Positions 34,869 through 43,235 of a DNA stretch of 64,000 nucleotides are shown here, piece by piece. The DNA is taken from positions 434,001 through 498,000 of the forward strand of contig JANQAD010000001.1 in NCBI GenBank assembly GCA_024707205.1, read 5' to 3'. The stretch comes from Demequina sp. Its GTDB lineage: Bacteria; Actinomycetota; Actinomycetes; Actinomycetales; Demequinaceae. Every line of letters begins with the position of its first letter. The first letter of the stretch is position 1. Position numbers and translations under genes: made by a program. The notes under the pieces were generated by a model. That model saw only the letters and a list, made by a program, of their open reading frames with translations, was not told the DNA's origin and did not search any database.

Positions 34869-34940
34869 CTCGAAACGTTTCCAATAGGCGCCCGGATCGT
34901 AACCAATCCGTGACCCAGCGGGCGCTCGAAACGATTTGCG
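34869..34940. promoter_or_regulatory. LacI-type operators and promoter upstream of the sugar importer
   Basis: A perfect GAAACGTTTC palindrome (34872-34881) and a related half-conserved site at 34925-34940 share CTCGAAACG. Palindromes centred on AACGTT are typical LacI-family operators. TACAGT at 34947-34952 could be the -10 of the binding-protein gene. No LacI gene is in the window. Confidence 0.55.
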
Positions 34941-35003
34941 TGACGCTACAGTGGCATTGCGTCCCAACGAGGGGGCGCCGCATGAACCAAAGGGGATTCA
35001 ACA

Positions 35004-36341
35004 ATGAAGTGGACTCGATCCCGTACGGCGACGGTGCTCGCTGTTGGTACGGCCTCGGCGCTCCTGCTCTCCGCCTGCTCCTCCTCCGAAGAGCCCACCA
35101 GTTCGCCCTCCGCGACCTCGGCGGCTCCGGTCGACAAGACTCCTGTCACCCTGAACGTGAACTACTGGGGCAACTTCGGTCTTGAGGATGGCACGCTGAT
35201 CGCTGCGTACGAGAAGGACCACCCGTGGGTCACGATCAAGACCAACATCGGTGACTACGCCGCACAGCACGACGCTCTGACGCAGGCGCTCATCGCCGGC
35301 TCCGGCGCTGCGAACGTCGCGGCCATCGACGAGGGCTACATCACCGGCTTCGTCGCCCAGGCTGACGGCTTCGTCAACCTGCTCGACCTCGGTGCTGGCA
35401 AGTACAAGGAGAACTACCTCCCGTGGAAGTGGGCCTCGGCCTCCAACGCGGACGAGTCGGTGACCATTGGTCTCGGCACGGACGTCGGCGGTCTCGCCCT
35501 CTGCTACCGCACTGACCTGTTCGGCGAGGCTGGCCTGCCCACCGACGAGGCTGGCGTGAACGCCCTCATCGGCGACACGTGGGACGGCTTCATCAAGGCT
35601 GGCGAGCAGTACCAGGCCGGCATCAACGACAAGAAGAAGCACTGGGTGGACAACGCCACCAACATCCTGAACCCTGTTCAGACTCAGCTCGGCACTGGCT
35701 TCGCGTACTACAACAAGAACAACGAGCTGGACATGGACTCCAACAAGCCGGCGTTCGACGTTGCCATGAACGTGATCAACGCTGGTCTGTCCGGCAACAT
35801 CGCGCTCTGGTCTGACGACTGGAACACGGGCTTCGCGAACGGCTCCTTCGCCGTTCTCGCCTGCCCCGCGTGGATGATGGGTTACATCCAGGGCCAGGCT
35901 CCTGAGACCTCCGGCAAGTGGGACATCGCTGACATCCCCGGACCTGGCGGTAACTGGGGTGGCTCGTGGTGGACCGTTCCGGCCCAGTACGACGAGCACA
36001 CGACGCAGGAGGCTTACAACTTCGTCGAGTGGCTCATCCAGCCTGAGCAGCAGATCACGATCTTCAAGACGGTCGGTAACCTGCCTTCGCAGGAGTCGCT
36101 GTACACCGACCCGTCCATCCTGGACTTCAAGAACGAGTTCTTCTCGAACGCTCCTGTTGGCCAGATCTTCACGAAGACCGCTGCCGACATCCCTGGCCCG
36201 ATCTACTACGCCCCCAAGAACTCCGCGGTTTCCACCGCTGTTCAGGGTGTGCTGAACGACGTCCAGGCCGGCAAGATCAAGCCCGAAGACGCTTGGGACG
36301 CTGCTGTCGCTGCCGCTCAGAAGGCGGACGCTGCCGCGTAA
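35004..36341 (+). CDS. sugar ABC transporter substrate-binding lipoprotein
   Basis: A 445-residue family-1 extracellular solute-binding protein. The signal peptide ends in the lipobox LLLSACSSS, placing it on the outer face of the membrane. After a Ser/Thr/Pro linker comes the binding fold (PVTLNVNYWGNFGLEDGTLIAAYEKDHP, PAWMMGYIQGQAP, GGSWWTVPAQYDEHTTQEAYNFVEWL). Codon use differs from its neighbours, with many GCT and GGT codons, which suggests very high expression as is usual for binding proteins. A stable hairpin after it probably cuts transcription into the permease genes. Mannosides are the likely ligand, inferred only from the mannosidase upstream. Confidence 0.92.
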   Translation: MKWTRSRTATVLAVGTASALLLSACSSSEEPTSSPSATSAAPVDKTPVTLNVNYWGNFGLEDGTLIAAYEKDHPWVTIKTNIGDYAAQHDALTQALIAGSGAANVAAIDEGYITGFVAQADGFVNLLDLGAGKYKENYLPWKWASASNADESVTIGLGTDVGGLALCYRTDLFGEAGLPTDEAGVNALIGDTWDGFIKAGEQYQAGINDKKKHWVDNATNILNPVQTQLGTGFAYYNKNNELDMDSNKPAFDVAMNVINAGLSGNIALWSDDWNTGFANGSFAVLACPAWMMGYIQGQAPETSGKWDIADIPGPGGNWGGSWWTVPAQYDEHTTQEAYNFVEWLIQPEQQITIFKTVGNLPSQESLYTDPSILDFKNEFFSNAPVGQIFTKTAADIPGPIYYAPKNSAVSTAVQGVLNDVQAGKIKPEDAWDAAVAAAQKADAAA

Positions 36342-36363
36342 TCCGAACCACGTCACTATGCGG

Positions 36364-36396
36364 ACGGGGGCGGGTCGCAAGACCTGCCCCCGTTTT
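36364..36396 (+). terminator. stem-loop between binding protein and permease genes
   Basis: ACGGGGGCGGGTC and GACCTGCCCCCGT form a 13-bp stem with one G-T pair around a GCAA tetraloop, followed by TTT. Located inside the operon, it is likely a partial terminator or mRNA stabiliser giving more binding protein than permease. Confidence 0.8.
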
Positions 36397-36451
36397 GCGT
36401 GGCGAGCACTAACATCGGATTGCGAGCATTCATTACCAATGGAGGTAGCAC

Positions 36452-37507
36452 ATGTCCGCCAATAGCGTCGAGGCTCCACAGGCCAACGCTGCAGGCACGG
36501 ACGGCGCACCGGACGCACCGCGTCGCTCTCGTGGACCTAAGTCGTCCATCTGGGCCCGGTTCGACCACGCCGTCGTCCCCTACGTTCTGATTTCCCCGTT
36601 CTTCATACTCTTCGTCGCGTTCGGCATCTTCCCGATCGTCTACAGCGGTCTGATCTCTTTCCAGACGTTCCGCTTCGAGTACCCGGTGAGCCGCGACGGC
36701 ACATCCACCAACCTGTTCACGCAGCGTTGGGTTGGACTCCAGAACTTCGAGAAGACCCTGACGGCCTTCGACTTCTGGCAGGCCATGTTCAACACGTTCG
36801 GCCTGTTCATCCTCTCGGCGGTGCCGCAGCTGATCCTGGCGCTCATTCTCGCCGCGCTGCTCAACCGCAGGCTGAGGGCGCAGTCGGTGTTCCGCGTGGG
36901 CATCCTCGTGCCCTACATCACGCCGATCGTCGCCTCGTCCATCGTGTTCTCCACGTTCTTCGCCAAGGAGGGCGGCCAGGCCAACTGGATCCTGAGCATC
37001 TTCAACGTGCAGTCCACATACGGTGGCAACACGATCGACGGCATCGACTGGCGACAAGAGCGATGGTCCTCATGGCTCGCGCTCGTCATCATGATCGACT
37101 GGAAGTGGACCGGCTACAACGCCCTGCTGTACTTGGCGGCGATGCAGTCCATCCCCAAGGACGTCTACGAGGCCGCGGCGCTTGACGGCGCCGGCGCCTG
37201 GCGCCAGCTGTGGTCCATCACCGTCCCGATGATCCGCCCCATGGTGATCTTCACGGTGGTGCTATCGACCATCGGCTCCCTGCAACTCTTCGCCGAGCCG
37301 GTGCAGTTCGACATAAATCCGGCGTCCGGAGACGGTGGCGGCAACTCGCACATCTGGAGAACAGTCTCGCAACTCATCTGGCACACAGGCTGGGGCGACA
37401 ATAACTTCGGCTACGCGGGCGCCATGTCATGGATCCTGTTCATCGTCGTCGTCATCGTCGCCGCCATGAACGGCTGGCTGTCCAACAAGATCGGAGGCCG
37501 CAAGTGA
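36452..37507 (+). CDS. sugar ABC transporter permease (MalF type)
   Basis: A 351-residue inner-membrane permease with six helices after a short cytoplasmic N terminus (LISPFFILFVAFGIFPIVYSGLISF as helix 1). The coupling motif is VYEAAALDGAGAWRQLWSITVPMIRPM (the EAA loop). A perfect GGAGGT ribosome site precedes ATG 36452. Its stop overlaps the GTG of the next permease. No ATPase gene is present; such importers commonly share a MsiK-type ATPase encoded elsewhere. Confidence 0.95.
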   Translation: MSANSVEAPQANAAGTDGAPDAPRRSRGPKSSIWARFDHAVVPYVLISPFFILFVAFGIFPIVYSGLISFQTFRFEYPVSRDGTSTNLFTQRWVGLQNFEKTLTAFDFWQAMFNTFGLFILSAVPQLILALILAALLNRRLRAQSVFRVGILVPYITPIVASSIVFSTFFAKEGGQANWILSIFNVQSTYGGNTIDGIDWRQERWSSWLALVIMIDWKWTGYNALLYLAAMQSIPKDVYEAAALDGAGAWRQLWSITVPMIRPMVIFTVVLSTIGSLQLFAEPVQFDINPASGDGGGNSHIWRTVSQLIWHTGWGDNNFGYAGAMSWILFIVVVIVAAMNGWLSNKIGGRK

Positions 37508-38442
37508 GCGCCCCTACCCTTGATGCGCCCGAGGCTCCTCAAGCCGAGGTCAAGCAGAACAGCCCGGCCCTCCTTGGACGTTCGCCCCAGGACACCCCCG
37601 CAGGCTGGGTCAACTACGTGCTCCTGTCGTTCGTGCTGCTCATCGGCTTCTGGCCGGTGTACTGGGCGGGCATCATCTCCACGTGGAAGGAAGACAAGGT
37701 CTACGTAGACGGCTTCCCCACGTGGAAGCCGGGACCGTACTTCTCCTTCAACTGGAACCTCATCAACGGAGGCAGCGAGCCGTCGTACCCCTCGTACGAC
37801 TCGGTGAACTTCCTCAGGTCCGCGGCGAACTCGCTCGTCGTGGTCGCCGTGGTGGTCGCAGGCACGCTGTTCTTCTGCTCGCTCGCCGGCTTCGCGTTCG
37901 CGAAGCTCCGCTTCCGCGGCCGCGACCCGCTGTTCTACTTCGTGGTGCTGACGCTCACGATTCCCGCACAGCTGGGCATCGTGGGTCTGTACCAGATCAT
38001 GGACAAGATCGGCTGGATCGGCACCCTGTTCGCGGTGACGGTACCGTCGCTGGTCTCGGCGTTCGGCGTCTTCTATATGCGCCAGTTCATCGAGGACGCG
38101 ATCCCGGACGAGATCATCGAGTCCGCCACCGTTGACGGAGCCTCCACGTTCCGCGTCTACACCGCGATCGTGCTTCCCACGCTGCGCCCAGCGCTCGGCG
38201 TGCTCGGCCTCATCGCGGCGGTTGGCGCCTGGAACGAGTACGTGTGGGCGCTGGTCGCGGTCGGCGGCTCCACGTGGCAGACCATCGGCCCCGCGCTGCA
38301 CAACCTCCGTGCTGGCTCGGTGCCGAAGACCTCCATTATTCTGACGGGCTCGTTCCTTGCGACGATCCCGGTCATCATCCTGCTGTTCATCGCGGGACGT
38401 CAGATTGTGCGAGGCATCATGGACGGCGCCGTCAAGGCGTAG
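37504..38442 (+). CDS. sugar ABC transporter permease (MalG type)
   Basis: 312 residues from GTG 37504, overlapping the preceding stop. Six helices and the EAA loop ESATVDGASTFRVYTAIVLPTLRPAL identify the MalG/LacG-type partner of the permease upstream. Residues 1-35 are a disordered cytoplasmic tail. A GC-rich terminator follows the stop. Together with the binding protein it makes a complete importer apart from the ATPase. Confidence 0.95.
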   Translation: MSAPTLDAPEAPQAEVKQNSPALLGRSPQDTPAGWVNYVLLSFVLLIGFWPVYWAGIISTWKEDKVYVDGFPTWKPGPYFSFNWNLINGGSEPSYPSYDSVNFLRSAANSLVVVAVVVAGTLFFCSLAGFAFAKLRFRGRDPLFYFVVLTLTIPAQLGIVGLYQIMDKIGWIGTLFAVTVPSLVSAFGVFYMRQFIEDAIPDEIIESATVDGASTFRVYTAIVLPTLRPALGVLGLIAAVGAWNEYVWALVAVGGSTWQTIGPALHNLRAGSVPKTSIILTGSFLATIPVIILLFIAGRQIVRGIMDGAVKA

Positions 38443-38457
38443 TTCTACCTCTCACGG

Positions 38458-38489
38458 AAGGGCGGTCCCGGGCAACCGGGGCCGCCCTT
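38458..38489 (+). terminator. terminator after the importer operon
   Basis: AAGGGCGGTCCCGG pairs with CCGGGGCCGCCCTT (one G-T) around GCAA, 15 bp after the permease stop. There is no U-tract, as is common in high-GC actinobacteria. Confidence 0.75.
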
Positions 38490-38571
38490 CTGCTGTGTCC
38501 GGACCTCCCGGCTATCATCCTGCGCGAGCGCGGCGAGTCGCAGGGCCCGAACCCGCAGCGCGCTCTTCAGC

Positions 38572-38635
38572 GCCTGGAATGGGCTCTGAGTGCGTCCAAC
38601 TCGCGTTTTCGCGACACTGAGACACCATTCCAGCG
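38572..38635. repeat. nested palindrome between importer and Tad operon
   Basis: An outer arm with CTGGAATGG (38574-38582) matches CCATTCCAG (38625-38633), with further partial pairing inward. At the centre is a perfect TCGCG-TTTT-CGCGA hairpin (38601-38614). It lies between convergent operons and probably ends the Tad transcript or acts on both strands. Confidence 0.65.
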
Positions 38636-38681
38636 GCAGGCGGCAGGCGGCCGGGCGCAGTTGCGGTCAGCGGCCCGACGC

Positions 38682-39143
38682 TCAGTAGGCCCTCGCGCTC
38701 GACGTCGCCGTAAGCGTCACCCCGTCCGCGAAGGGCAGCAGCGCGTCTATCCCGAACAGCGGGTGCACCCGGGTACGCACGGTGACGGTGGCGGTGAAGT
38801 CGTCGTCCGTCGTTGCCTCCACCACTTCCGTTGGCGGCAGCCCCGCCCGCGCTGATGCAGCGTCGACCCGCGCCCGAGCGGCGCGCTCCACCTCCACCTC
38901 GGCGAGGCCCACCACTCCCTCGTCACTGGGCGCCTCAAGCGTGCCGTTGTAGTAGCCCGCAACGTCAAGTGAGTCTGCGGCGTCGAGCGCGAGCTCGTCC
39001 GCGACGTGCGTGAGCCGCATGCGCTGCAGGTGCACTTGCGTGGCTGCGGCCACAACCAGCACCAGGAGCAGCGCGAGAACCACAAAGCCGAGCGTGAGCA
39101 GCATGATCGTGCCCTCGTCGTCTTTCAGCCGGTCTCGTCTCAC
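38682..39143 (-). CDS. TadG-like pilus/secretion-associated protein (DEGxxxLLTLGF type)
   Basis: 153 residues from GTG 39143, overlapping the previous stop. The N terminus has DEGTIMLLTLGFVVLALLLVLVVAAATQVHLQRMRL, a pilin-like hydrophobic helix used in a family of TadG-related actinobacterial proteins encoded at the end of Tad operons. The rest is an extracellular alpha/beta domain. It is the last gene of the tad cluster. The function is inferred from position: minor pilin or assembly factor. Confidence 0.8.
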   Translation of the reverse strand: MRRDRLKDDEGTIMLLTLGFVVLALLLVLVVAAATQVHLQRMRLTHVADELALDAADSLDVAGYYNGTLEAPSDEGVVGLAEVEVERAARARVDAASARAGLPPTEVVEATTDDDFTATVTVRTRVHPLFGIDALLPFADGVTLTATSSARAY

Positions 39144-39601
39144 GGGAGGTACCCGTCCACTGGCGAGGAGCCCGAGGAACTGACGCTGACCAGGGCGCGC
39201 GGCACGAGCGCCCCGATTCCCGGGAGGGCGACACGAACCGTGACATCCACGGTGACGTCGGATCCGGGCGTGAGGCACGGGGTGGCGTCACATGCCAGCT
39301 CGACCTCCGCGTCGTCCTGGTCTAGATGGAAGTCTGTGAGCGTCGTCTCCACTGCGGCCGCGGCCCGCTCCCGAGCGGCGTTCTCCGCTCGCGAGTACGA
39401 GGCGCCGTCGTGCAGCGCATCGATTCCTCCCACCACCGCGGCCCTGCTCGCATCGCGCGCTACGGCCTCGGCCGCGAACGCGGCGGACTGCACCGCCGCA
39501 AGGGTGAGCACCAGATACACGATGGGCACGAGCAGCACGACTGAGAGAAACACAAACTCGACGACGGCGCTGCCCTCGTCAGACCGCCACCGATCACCCA
39601 T
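39140..39601 (-). CDS. TadE-family minor pilin
   Basis: 153 residues. MGDRWRSDEGSAVVEFVFLSVVLLVPIVYLVLTLAAVQSAAFAAEAVARDASRAAVVG is the TadE signature: a short basic leader, a Glu at the fifth position of the helix region, and a single membrane-spanning helix. The C-terminal domain carries a Cys pair (ACDATPC). Overlaps both neighbours by a few bases. Confidence 0.88.
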   Translation of the reverse strand: MGDRWRSDEGSAVVEFVFLSVVLLVPIVYLVLTLAAVQSAAFAAEAVARDASRAAVVGGIDALHDGASYSRAENAARERAAAAVETTLTDFHLDQDDAEVELACDATPCLTPGSDVTVDVTVRVALPGIGALVPRALVSVSSSGSSPVDGYLP

Positions 39602-39998
39602 CGCCGCCCTCCATGATCGCGTGCGCCGTGACGGTCATGCTGCCCACGCCGAACATGCCGAGCACCGGCACCGGAGCGGTCAGCGTCACCTCCACGAGTT
39701 CGCCGTCGCCCGACTCGACGCTGCGAGCCTCGGCGGCCACGTCCAGGCCGCCGAGTGCCGCCGAGGCAAGCTGTGATGCCCGTGCGGCGCCGTCGGAGGG
39801 TGAGAGGTCGGCGAGCGCGCCAACGTGCGCGCCTTCGGAGGCTGACGACAGCAGGATGTTGCGCACGTGCAGGGTGAGCGTGAGCTGGAACAGCCCCGCC
39901 GCAAGAATCACGAGGAGCGCGCCGACGAGCACGAACTCGACGACCGCGCTTCCCTCGTCAGCCGCCCGTGACGGAGTCGATCGCGGTGTTGAAAACAT
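39594..39998 (-). CDS. TadE-family minor pilin
   Basis: 134 residues from ATG 39998. DEGSAVVEFVLVGALLVILAAGLFQLTLTLHVRNILLSSASEGAHVGA is a clear TadE helix. The gene overlaps the 3' end of the small pilin gene (39958-40122) in another frame, and its own stop lies inside the next gene. The pseudopilin probably primes assembly or caps the Flp fibre. Confidence 0.88.
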   Translation of the reverse strand: MFSTPRSTPSRAADEGSAVVEFVLVGALLVILAAGLFQLTLTLHVRNILLSSASEGAHVGALADLSPSDGAARASQLASAALGGLDVAAEARSVESGDGELVEVTLTAPVPVLGMFGVGSMTVTAHAIMEGGDG

Positions 39999-40122
39999 CG
40001 GCAAGCGCGGGCCCGGCGAGGGCCCAAATCGCGGCCACAAGCCCCGCCGTCATCAACGTGATCAGCACCCAGCCGGGCACGTCGCCTCGGTCGTCTGCCA
40101 GCACCTTTCGGACACCCCTCAT
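39958..40122 (-). CDS. small Flp-like pilin
   Basis: A 54-residue protein from ATG 40122: MRGVRKVLADDRGDVPGWVL, then ITLMTAGLVAAIWALAGPAL, ending ADVFNTAIDSVTGG. A short charged leader, one hydrophobic helix and a tiny soluble tail are what major Flp pilins look like in actinobacterial tad operons. The position after tadC supports this. The GDVPGWVL junction would be the prepilin processing area, although a textbook G/xxxxEY site is not present. Confidence 0.75.
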   Translation of the reverse strand: MRGVRKVLADDRGDVPGWVLITLMTAGLVAAIWALAGPALADVFNTAIDSVTGG

Positions 40123-40140
40123 GGGTTCCCCTCCTCTGTC

Positions 40141-41058
40141 TTAACTACTCAATCGGATTGCAACGAGCCCCGGGTAGATCGCGAACACGATCGTCACCGG
40201 GAGAATTAGAAAGACCACTGGCACGAGCATCAGGATCTCCCGCTTGCCCCCTTGCTCCATGAGCTGCTCGCGCCCGGCGACGCGGGCGTCGTGCGCCTGG
40301 GCGCGCAGCACGGCGGCCAGGGGCGTCCCCAGATCGAGTGCCGCGACAATGCCGTCGACGAACCGCTGCAGCGGCTGGGCCCCCGTGCGGGTCGCCATGG
40401 CGTGCAGGGCGCGGGACAGCGGCTCTCCGGATCGCGCGTCGGCAAGAACGCGGCGCAGCTCCTCCGGTAGGGCGCCTGACGTTGAGCGCGCCACCCGCTC
40501 GAGCGCGGCCCGCGCACCTTCCCCGGCGGTGACGGAGAGCGCGAGGAGGTCGGCGATCGTCGGAAGTTCCGCGACGATGCGGGCAACGCGGCGCGCTGCG
40601 GCGCGCGACAGCCAAGCGTCTCGCGCGAGCGCCCCGCCCACCGCGGCGGCGCCGACGAGTATGAGCAGCGTCGGGAGCGGGGCACCGCGCGCCACACGCA
40701 GCGACGTCGCGGCCACGAACCCTCCCGCAAGACCGACCGCGCCCCAGGCCACTTGTTGCGCGCGGAACTGCTCCACGGTGAGCCGAGAGCCGCTCCGCTC
40801 GAGCCTCAGGCGGACGTCGGCCGCAGATGAGCCCCAGCGTTCGAGGACGCGTCCCGCATCCCGCACCACGGGCGCGACGAGCCGCGCCACGGCGAACCTC
40901 TGCCCCGCCGCGTGATCGGCCCACGCTCGCCCGTCCGCGGGCCGAACGTAGGGGGCGAGCCTCGCGTCAAGCGACGGTCGACGGGCTGCAATCCATGACC
41001 AGATGAGCGCGAGTCCGGTCGCAAGTGCGAGCGCCGCGAGGATCCCAAGGGCGGTCAT
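40141..41058 (-). CDS. tadC: Tad pilus inner-membrane platform protein TadC
   Basis: A 305-residue type II secretion F-domain protein. An N-terminal helix ([23 protein letters not shown]), a cytoplasmic region, and the GspF/TadC pattern PTIADLLALSVTAGEGARAALERVA followed by ATRTGAQPLQRFVDGIVAALDLGTPLAAVLRAQAHDAR lead to two C-terminal helices (LMLVPVVFLILPVTIVFAIYPG). It overlaps tadB by ATGA. Confidence 0.92.
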   Translation of the reverse strand: MTALGILAALALATGLALIWSWIAARRPSLDARLAPYVRPADGRAWADHAAGQRFAVARLVAPVVRDAGRVLERWGSSAADVRLRLERSGSRLTVEQFRAQQVAWGAVGLAGGFVAATSLRVARGAPLPTLLILVGAAAVGGALARDAWLSRAAARRVARIVAELPTIADLLALSVTAGEGARAALERVARSTSGALPEELRRVLADARSGEPLSRALHAMATRTGAQPLQRFVDGIVAALDLGTPLAAVLRAQAHDARVAGREQLMEQGGKREILMLVPVVFLILPVTIVFAIYPGLVAIRLSS

Positions 41059-41915
41059 CGCAGCACCCTCGCCTCGTCTGGGAGGCGGCCGATCGACACC
41101 ATCAGTCGGTAGGCGAACGCGGTGGCGATCGCCCCGGCGGCAAGCACGGTCGCTCCAGCGGCGGAGTTGTACGCCTCCACGCCCCCGGGCCTCGTCGCGA
41201 GGAGGGCGAGCACGACCCACGGTGCGGCTACCGCGAGGCGGGCCGCGTTCACGGTCCAGCTCTGGCGCGCCTCGAGCTCCCCACGGGCCCGCGCATCGTC
41301 GCGCAGGAACTCGCTGAGCGTGCGCAACATGGTGCCGACGTCCGTACCGCCAACCTCCCGCGTGACACGGAGCGCCTCGACGATGCGATCAGCGATGGGG
41401 TCCGCGAGCCGGTTCTTGAGCGCGTCCAGCGACTCACTGAATCGGCCGGTCGCACGGAAGTCCTCGGCGAACGAGGCAAAGGCGGGCCGCAGCTCATCCG
41501 GTCCGCGCGTGCCCAGCTGCGCCACCGCCTGCGGCAACGACAGGCCGGCCCTTATGCCGCCCGCGAGGTGGTCCACAGCGTCGGGCCATGCGGCGCGAGT
41601 GGCGCGCACCCTGGCGCGCGAGCGAGAGGTGACGAGCGCGAAGGGCGCGCGAGCGGCCATGACGGCAAAGCACAACGCCACAACCGGGGCGCGTGTCAGC
41701 CCTGCTACCACCAGGAAGACGAGAACGGCACCCACCGCGGCGACCGTGACGAGGGCCGCGGGCGTGACACCCGGCGCTCCCGCTCGCGTGAGGCGGTCCT
41801 GCGTGCGGGACGTCCACCCATCGGCGCGGCGCGGGGCCGACGCTGTTGGCGCCCAGCAGCTCGTCCACACCAGGAACAGTCCCAGCCCCAACGTGAGCCC
41901 GATAAGAAGCGACAC
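41055..41915 (-). CDS. tadB: Tad pilus inner-membrane platform protein TadB
   Basis: 286 residues from GTG 41915, which follows the tadA stop by a base or so. The T2SS F domain has AWPDAVDHLAGGIRAGLSLPQAVAQLG and REVGGTDVGTMLRTLSEFLRDDARARGELEARQSWTVNAARLAVAAPWVVLALLAT. TadB and TadC together form the rotor-like platform driven by TadA. Confidence 0.92.
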   Translation of the reverse strand: MSLLIGLTLGLGLFLVWTSCWAPTASAPRRADGWTSRTQDRLTRAGAPGVTPAALVTVAAVGAVLVFLVVAGLTRAPVVALCFAVMAARAPFALVTSRSRARVRATRAAWPDAVDHLAGGIRAGLSLPQAVAQLGTRGPDELRPAFASFAEDFRATGRFSESLDALKNRLADPIADRIVEALRVTREVGGTDVGTMLRTLSEFLRDDARARGELEARQSWTVNAARLAVAAPWVVLALLATRPGGVEAYNSAAGATVLAAGAIATAFAYRLMVSIGRLPDEARVLR

Positions 41916-41916
41916 G

Positions 41917-43161
41917 TCACACCGCCAGCAGTTCGGTGAGGCGGTATCCGTTCCGCGCGAAGCGCTCCTGGTGGGGCGGGTAGCCCTCGGCGCGCTGCAG
42001 TCCGTTGCCACGGTTGATGAAGAGCTGCTCGAGTTCGACGACGCCGGACTCCACGCGGCCAGGAACAGCGACGATCTCGGTGACCCTGCGTCGGCCCCGC
42101 GCGTCGAGCGCAAGGTGCACGACGATGTCGATGGCCGACGCCACGGTGGGAACCACGAAGCGATCGGAGACGTTCTCGCCAGCCAGCAGCGGCAGCGTGC
42201 ACATCTTGACCACGGCGTCGCGCGCGGAGTTGGCGTGGATGGTGCACATGCCGGGGATTCCGGCGTTGAGGGCGATGAGCATGTCCAGACTCTCTGCCTC
42301 GCGCACCTCGCCGATGATGATGCGGCTGGGGCGCATGCGCAGCGCCTCCTTGACCAGGCGGCGCAGGTCGATCTCGCCGGTTCCCTCAAGCGAGGGCTGA
42401 CGGCATTGGAGCCCAACGACATCCCGGTGCGCGAGGCTGAGCTCGAACACCTCCTCGCATGTGATGATGCGCTCGCGGGCGGGGATGGAACCCGCGAGCG
42501 CACCGAGCGTGGTGGTCTTTCCGGCCTGCGTGCCGCCGGCCACGAGGACGTTGAGCCCGCACGCGACGGCCGCATCGAGGAAGCGCGCCGCCTGTTCCGT
42601 GATGGTCCCGAGCGCGACCAGGTCGCCAACGTTGTTGGCGCGCGCGACGTACTTGCGGATGTTGACGCTCCAGTACTCGCGCGTCACGTCCGGGATGACT
42701 GCGTGGAGCCTCTCGCCTCCGGGGAGCGAGGCATCGACGAACGGCGAACTCAGGTCGAGCCTCCGCCCCGAGAGCTTGAGCATGTGCTCCACGAGGTCGC
42801 GCACCTGCGCGTCCGTGAGGATGGTGGGGGTAAGCTCGCTCACCCCGCGGCGCGCCACAAACACCTGCGATGGCCGGTTGATCCAGATCTCCTCGACCTC
42901 GGGGTCGTCGAGGTACTGCTGGAGCGGTCCGAGCCCCGAGACGTTCGAGAGCACGGCGCGCGCAGCGTCGGCCCTGTTGGCGACCGGCACCACAGTGCCG
43001 GCGAGCGCCTGCTTGTCCCAATCGGCGAGAACCTCGTCTACCAGGAGCCTTACCGTGGCGGCGTCGCGCACGGGATCTACCCCGCGTCGGCGAATCTCCT
43101 CGCGCACGCGGGTCTCGACCGTGGCGATCGGGTCTCCCCCATGCGGAGAACGTAGCGGCAT
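41917..43161 (-). CDS. tadA: Tad pilus assembly ATPase TadA/CpaF
   Basis: A 414-residue CpaF-family hexameric ATPase. The Walker A motif is LNVLVAGGTQAGKTTTLGALAG, the Walker B region ALRMRPSRIIIGEVREAESLDML, and the Asp and His boxes (ITCEEVFELSLAHRDVVGLQ, MCTIHANSARDAV) are intact. The N-terminal domain includes DDPEVEEIWINRPSQVFVARRG. It is the first gene of the operon; unlike many actinobacteria no cpaE/ssd gene precedes it in this window. ATG 43161 is used; the spacer to the divergent yedK gene is 74 bp. Confidence 0.95.
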   Translation of the reverse strand: MPLRSPHGGDPIATVETRVREEIRRRGVDPVRDAATVRLLVDEVLADWDKQALAGTVVPVANRADAARAVLSNVSGLGPLQQYLDDPEVEEIWINRPSQVFVARRGVSELTPTILTDAQVRDLVEHMLKLSGRRLDLSSPFVDASLPGGERLHAVIPDVTREYWSVNIRKYVARANNVGDLVALGTITEQAARFLDAAVACGLNVLVAGGTQAGKTTTLGALAGSIPARERIITCEEVFELSLAHRDVVGLQCRQPSLEGTGEIDLRRLVKEALRMRPSRIIIGEVREAESLDMLIALNAGIPGMCTIHANSARDAVVKMCTLPLLAGENVSDRFVVPTVASAIDIVVHLALDARGRRRVTEIVAVPGRVESGVVELEQLFINRGNGLQRAEGYPPHQERFARNGYRLTELLAV

Positions 43162-43235
43162 GGGGGCATGCCCGCAACAGGAATTGTGGATAACTCGCCC
43201 GACCGTCTGTCACACCTCCGTGCCACGATGGGGGG

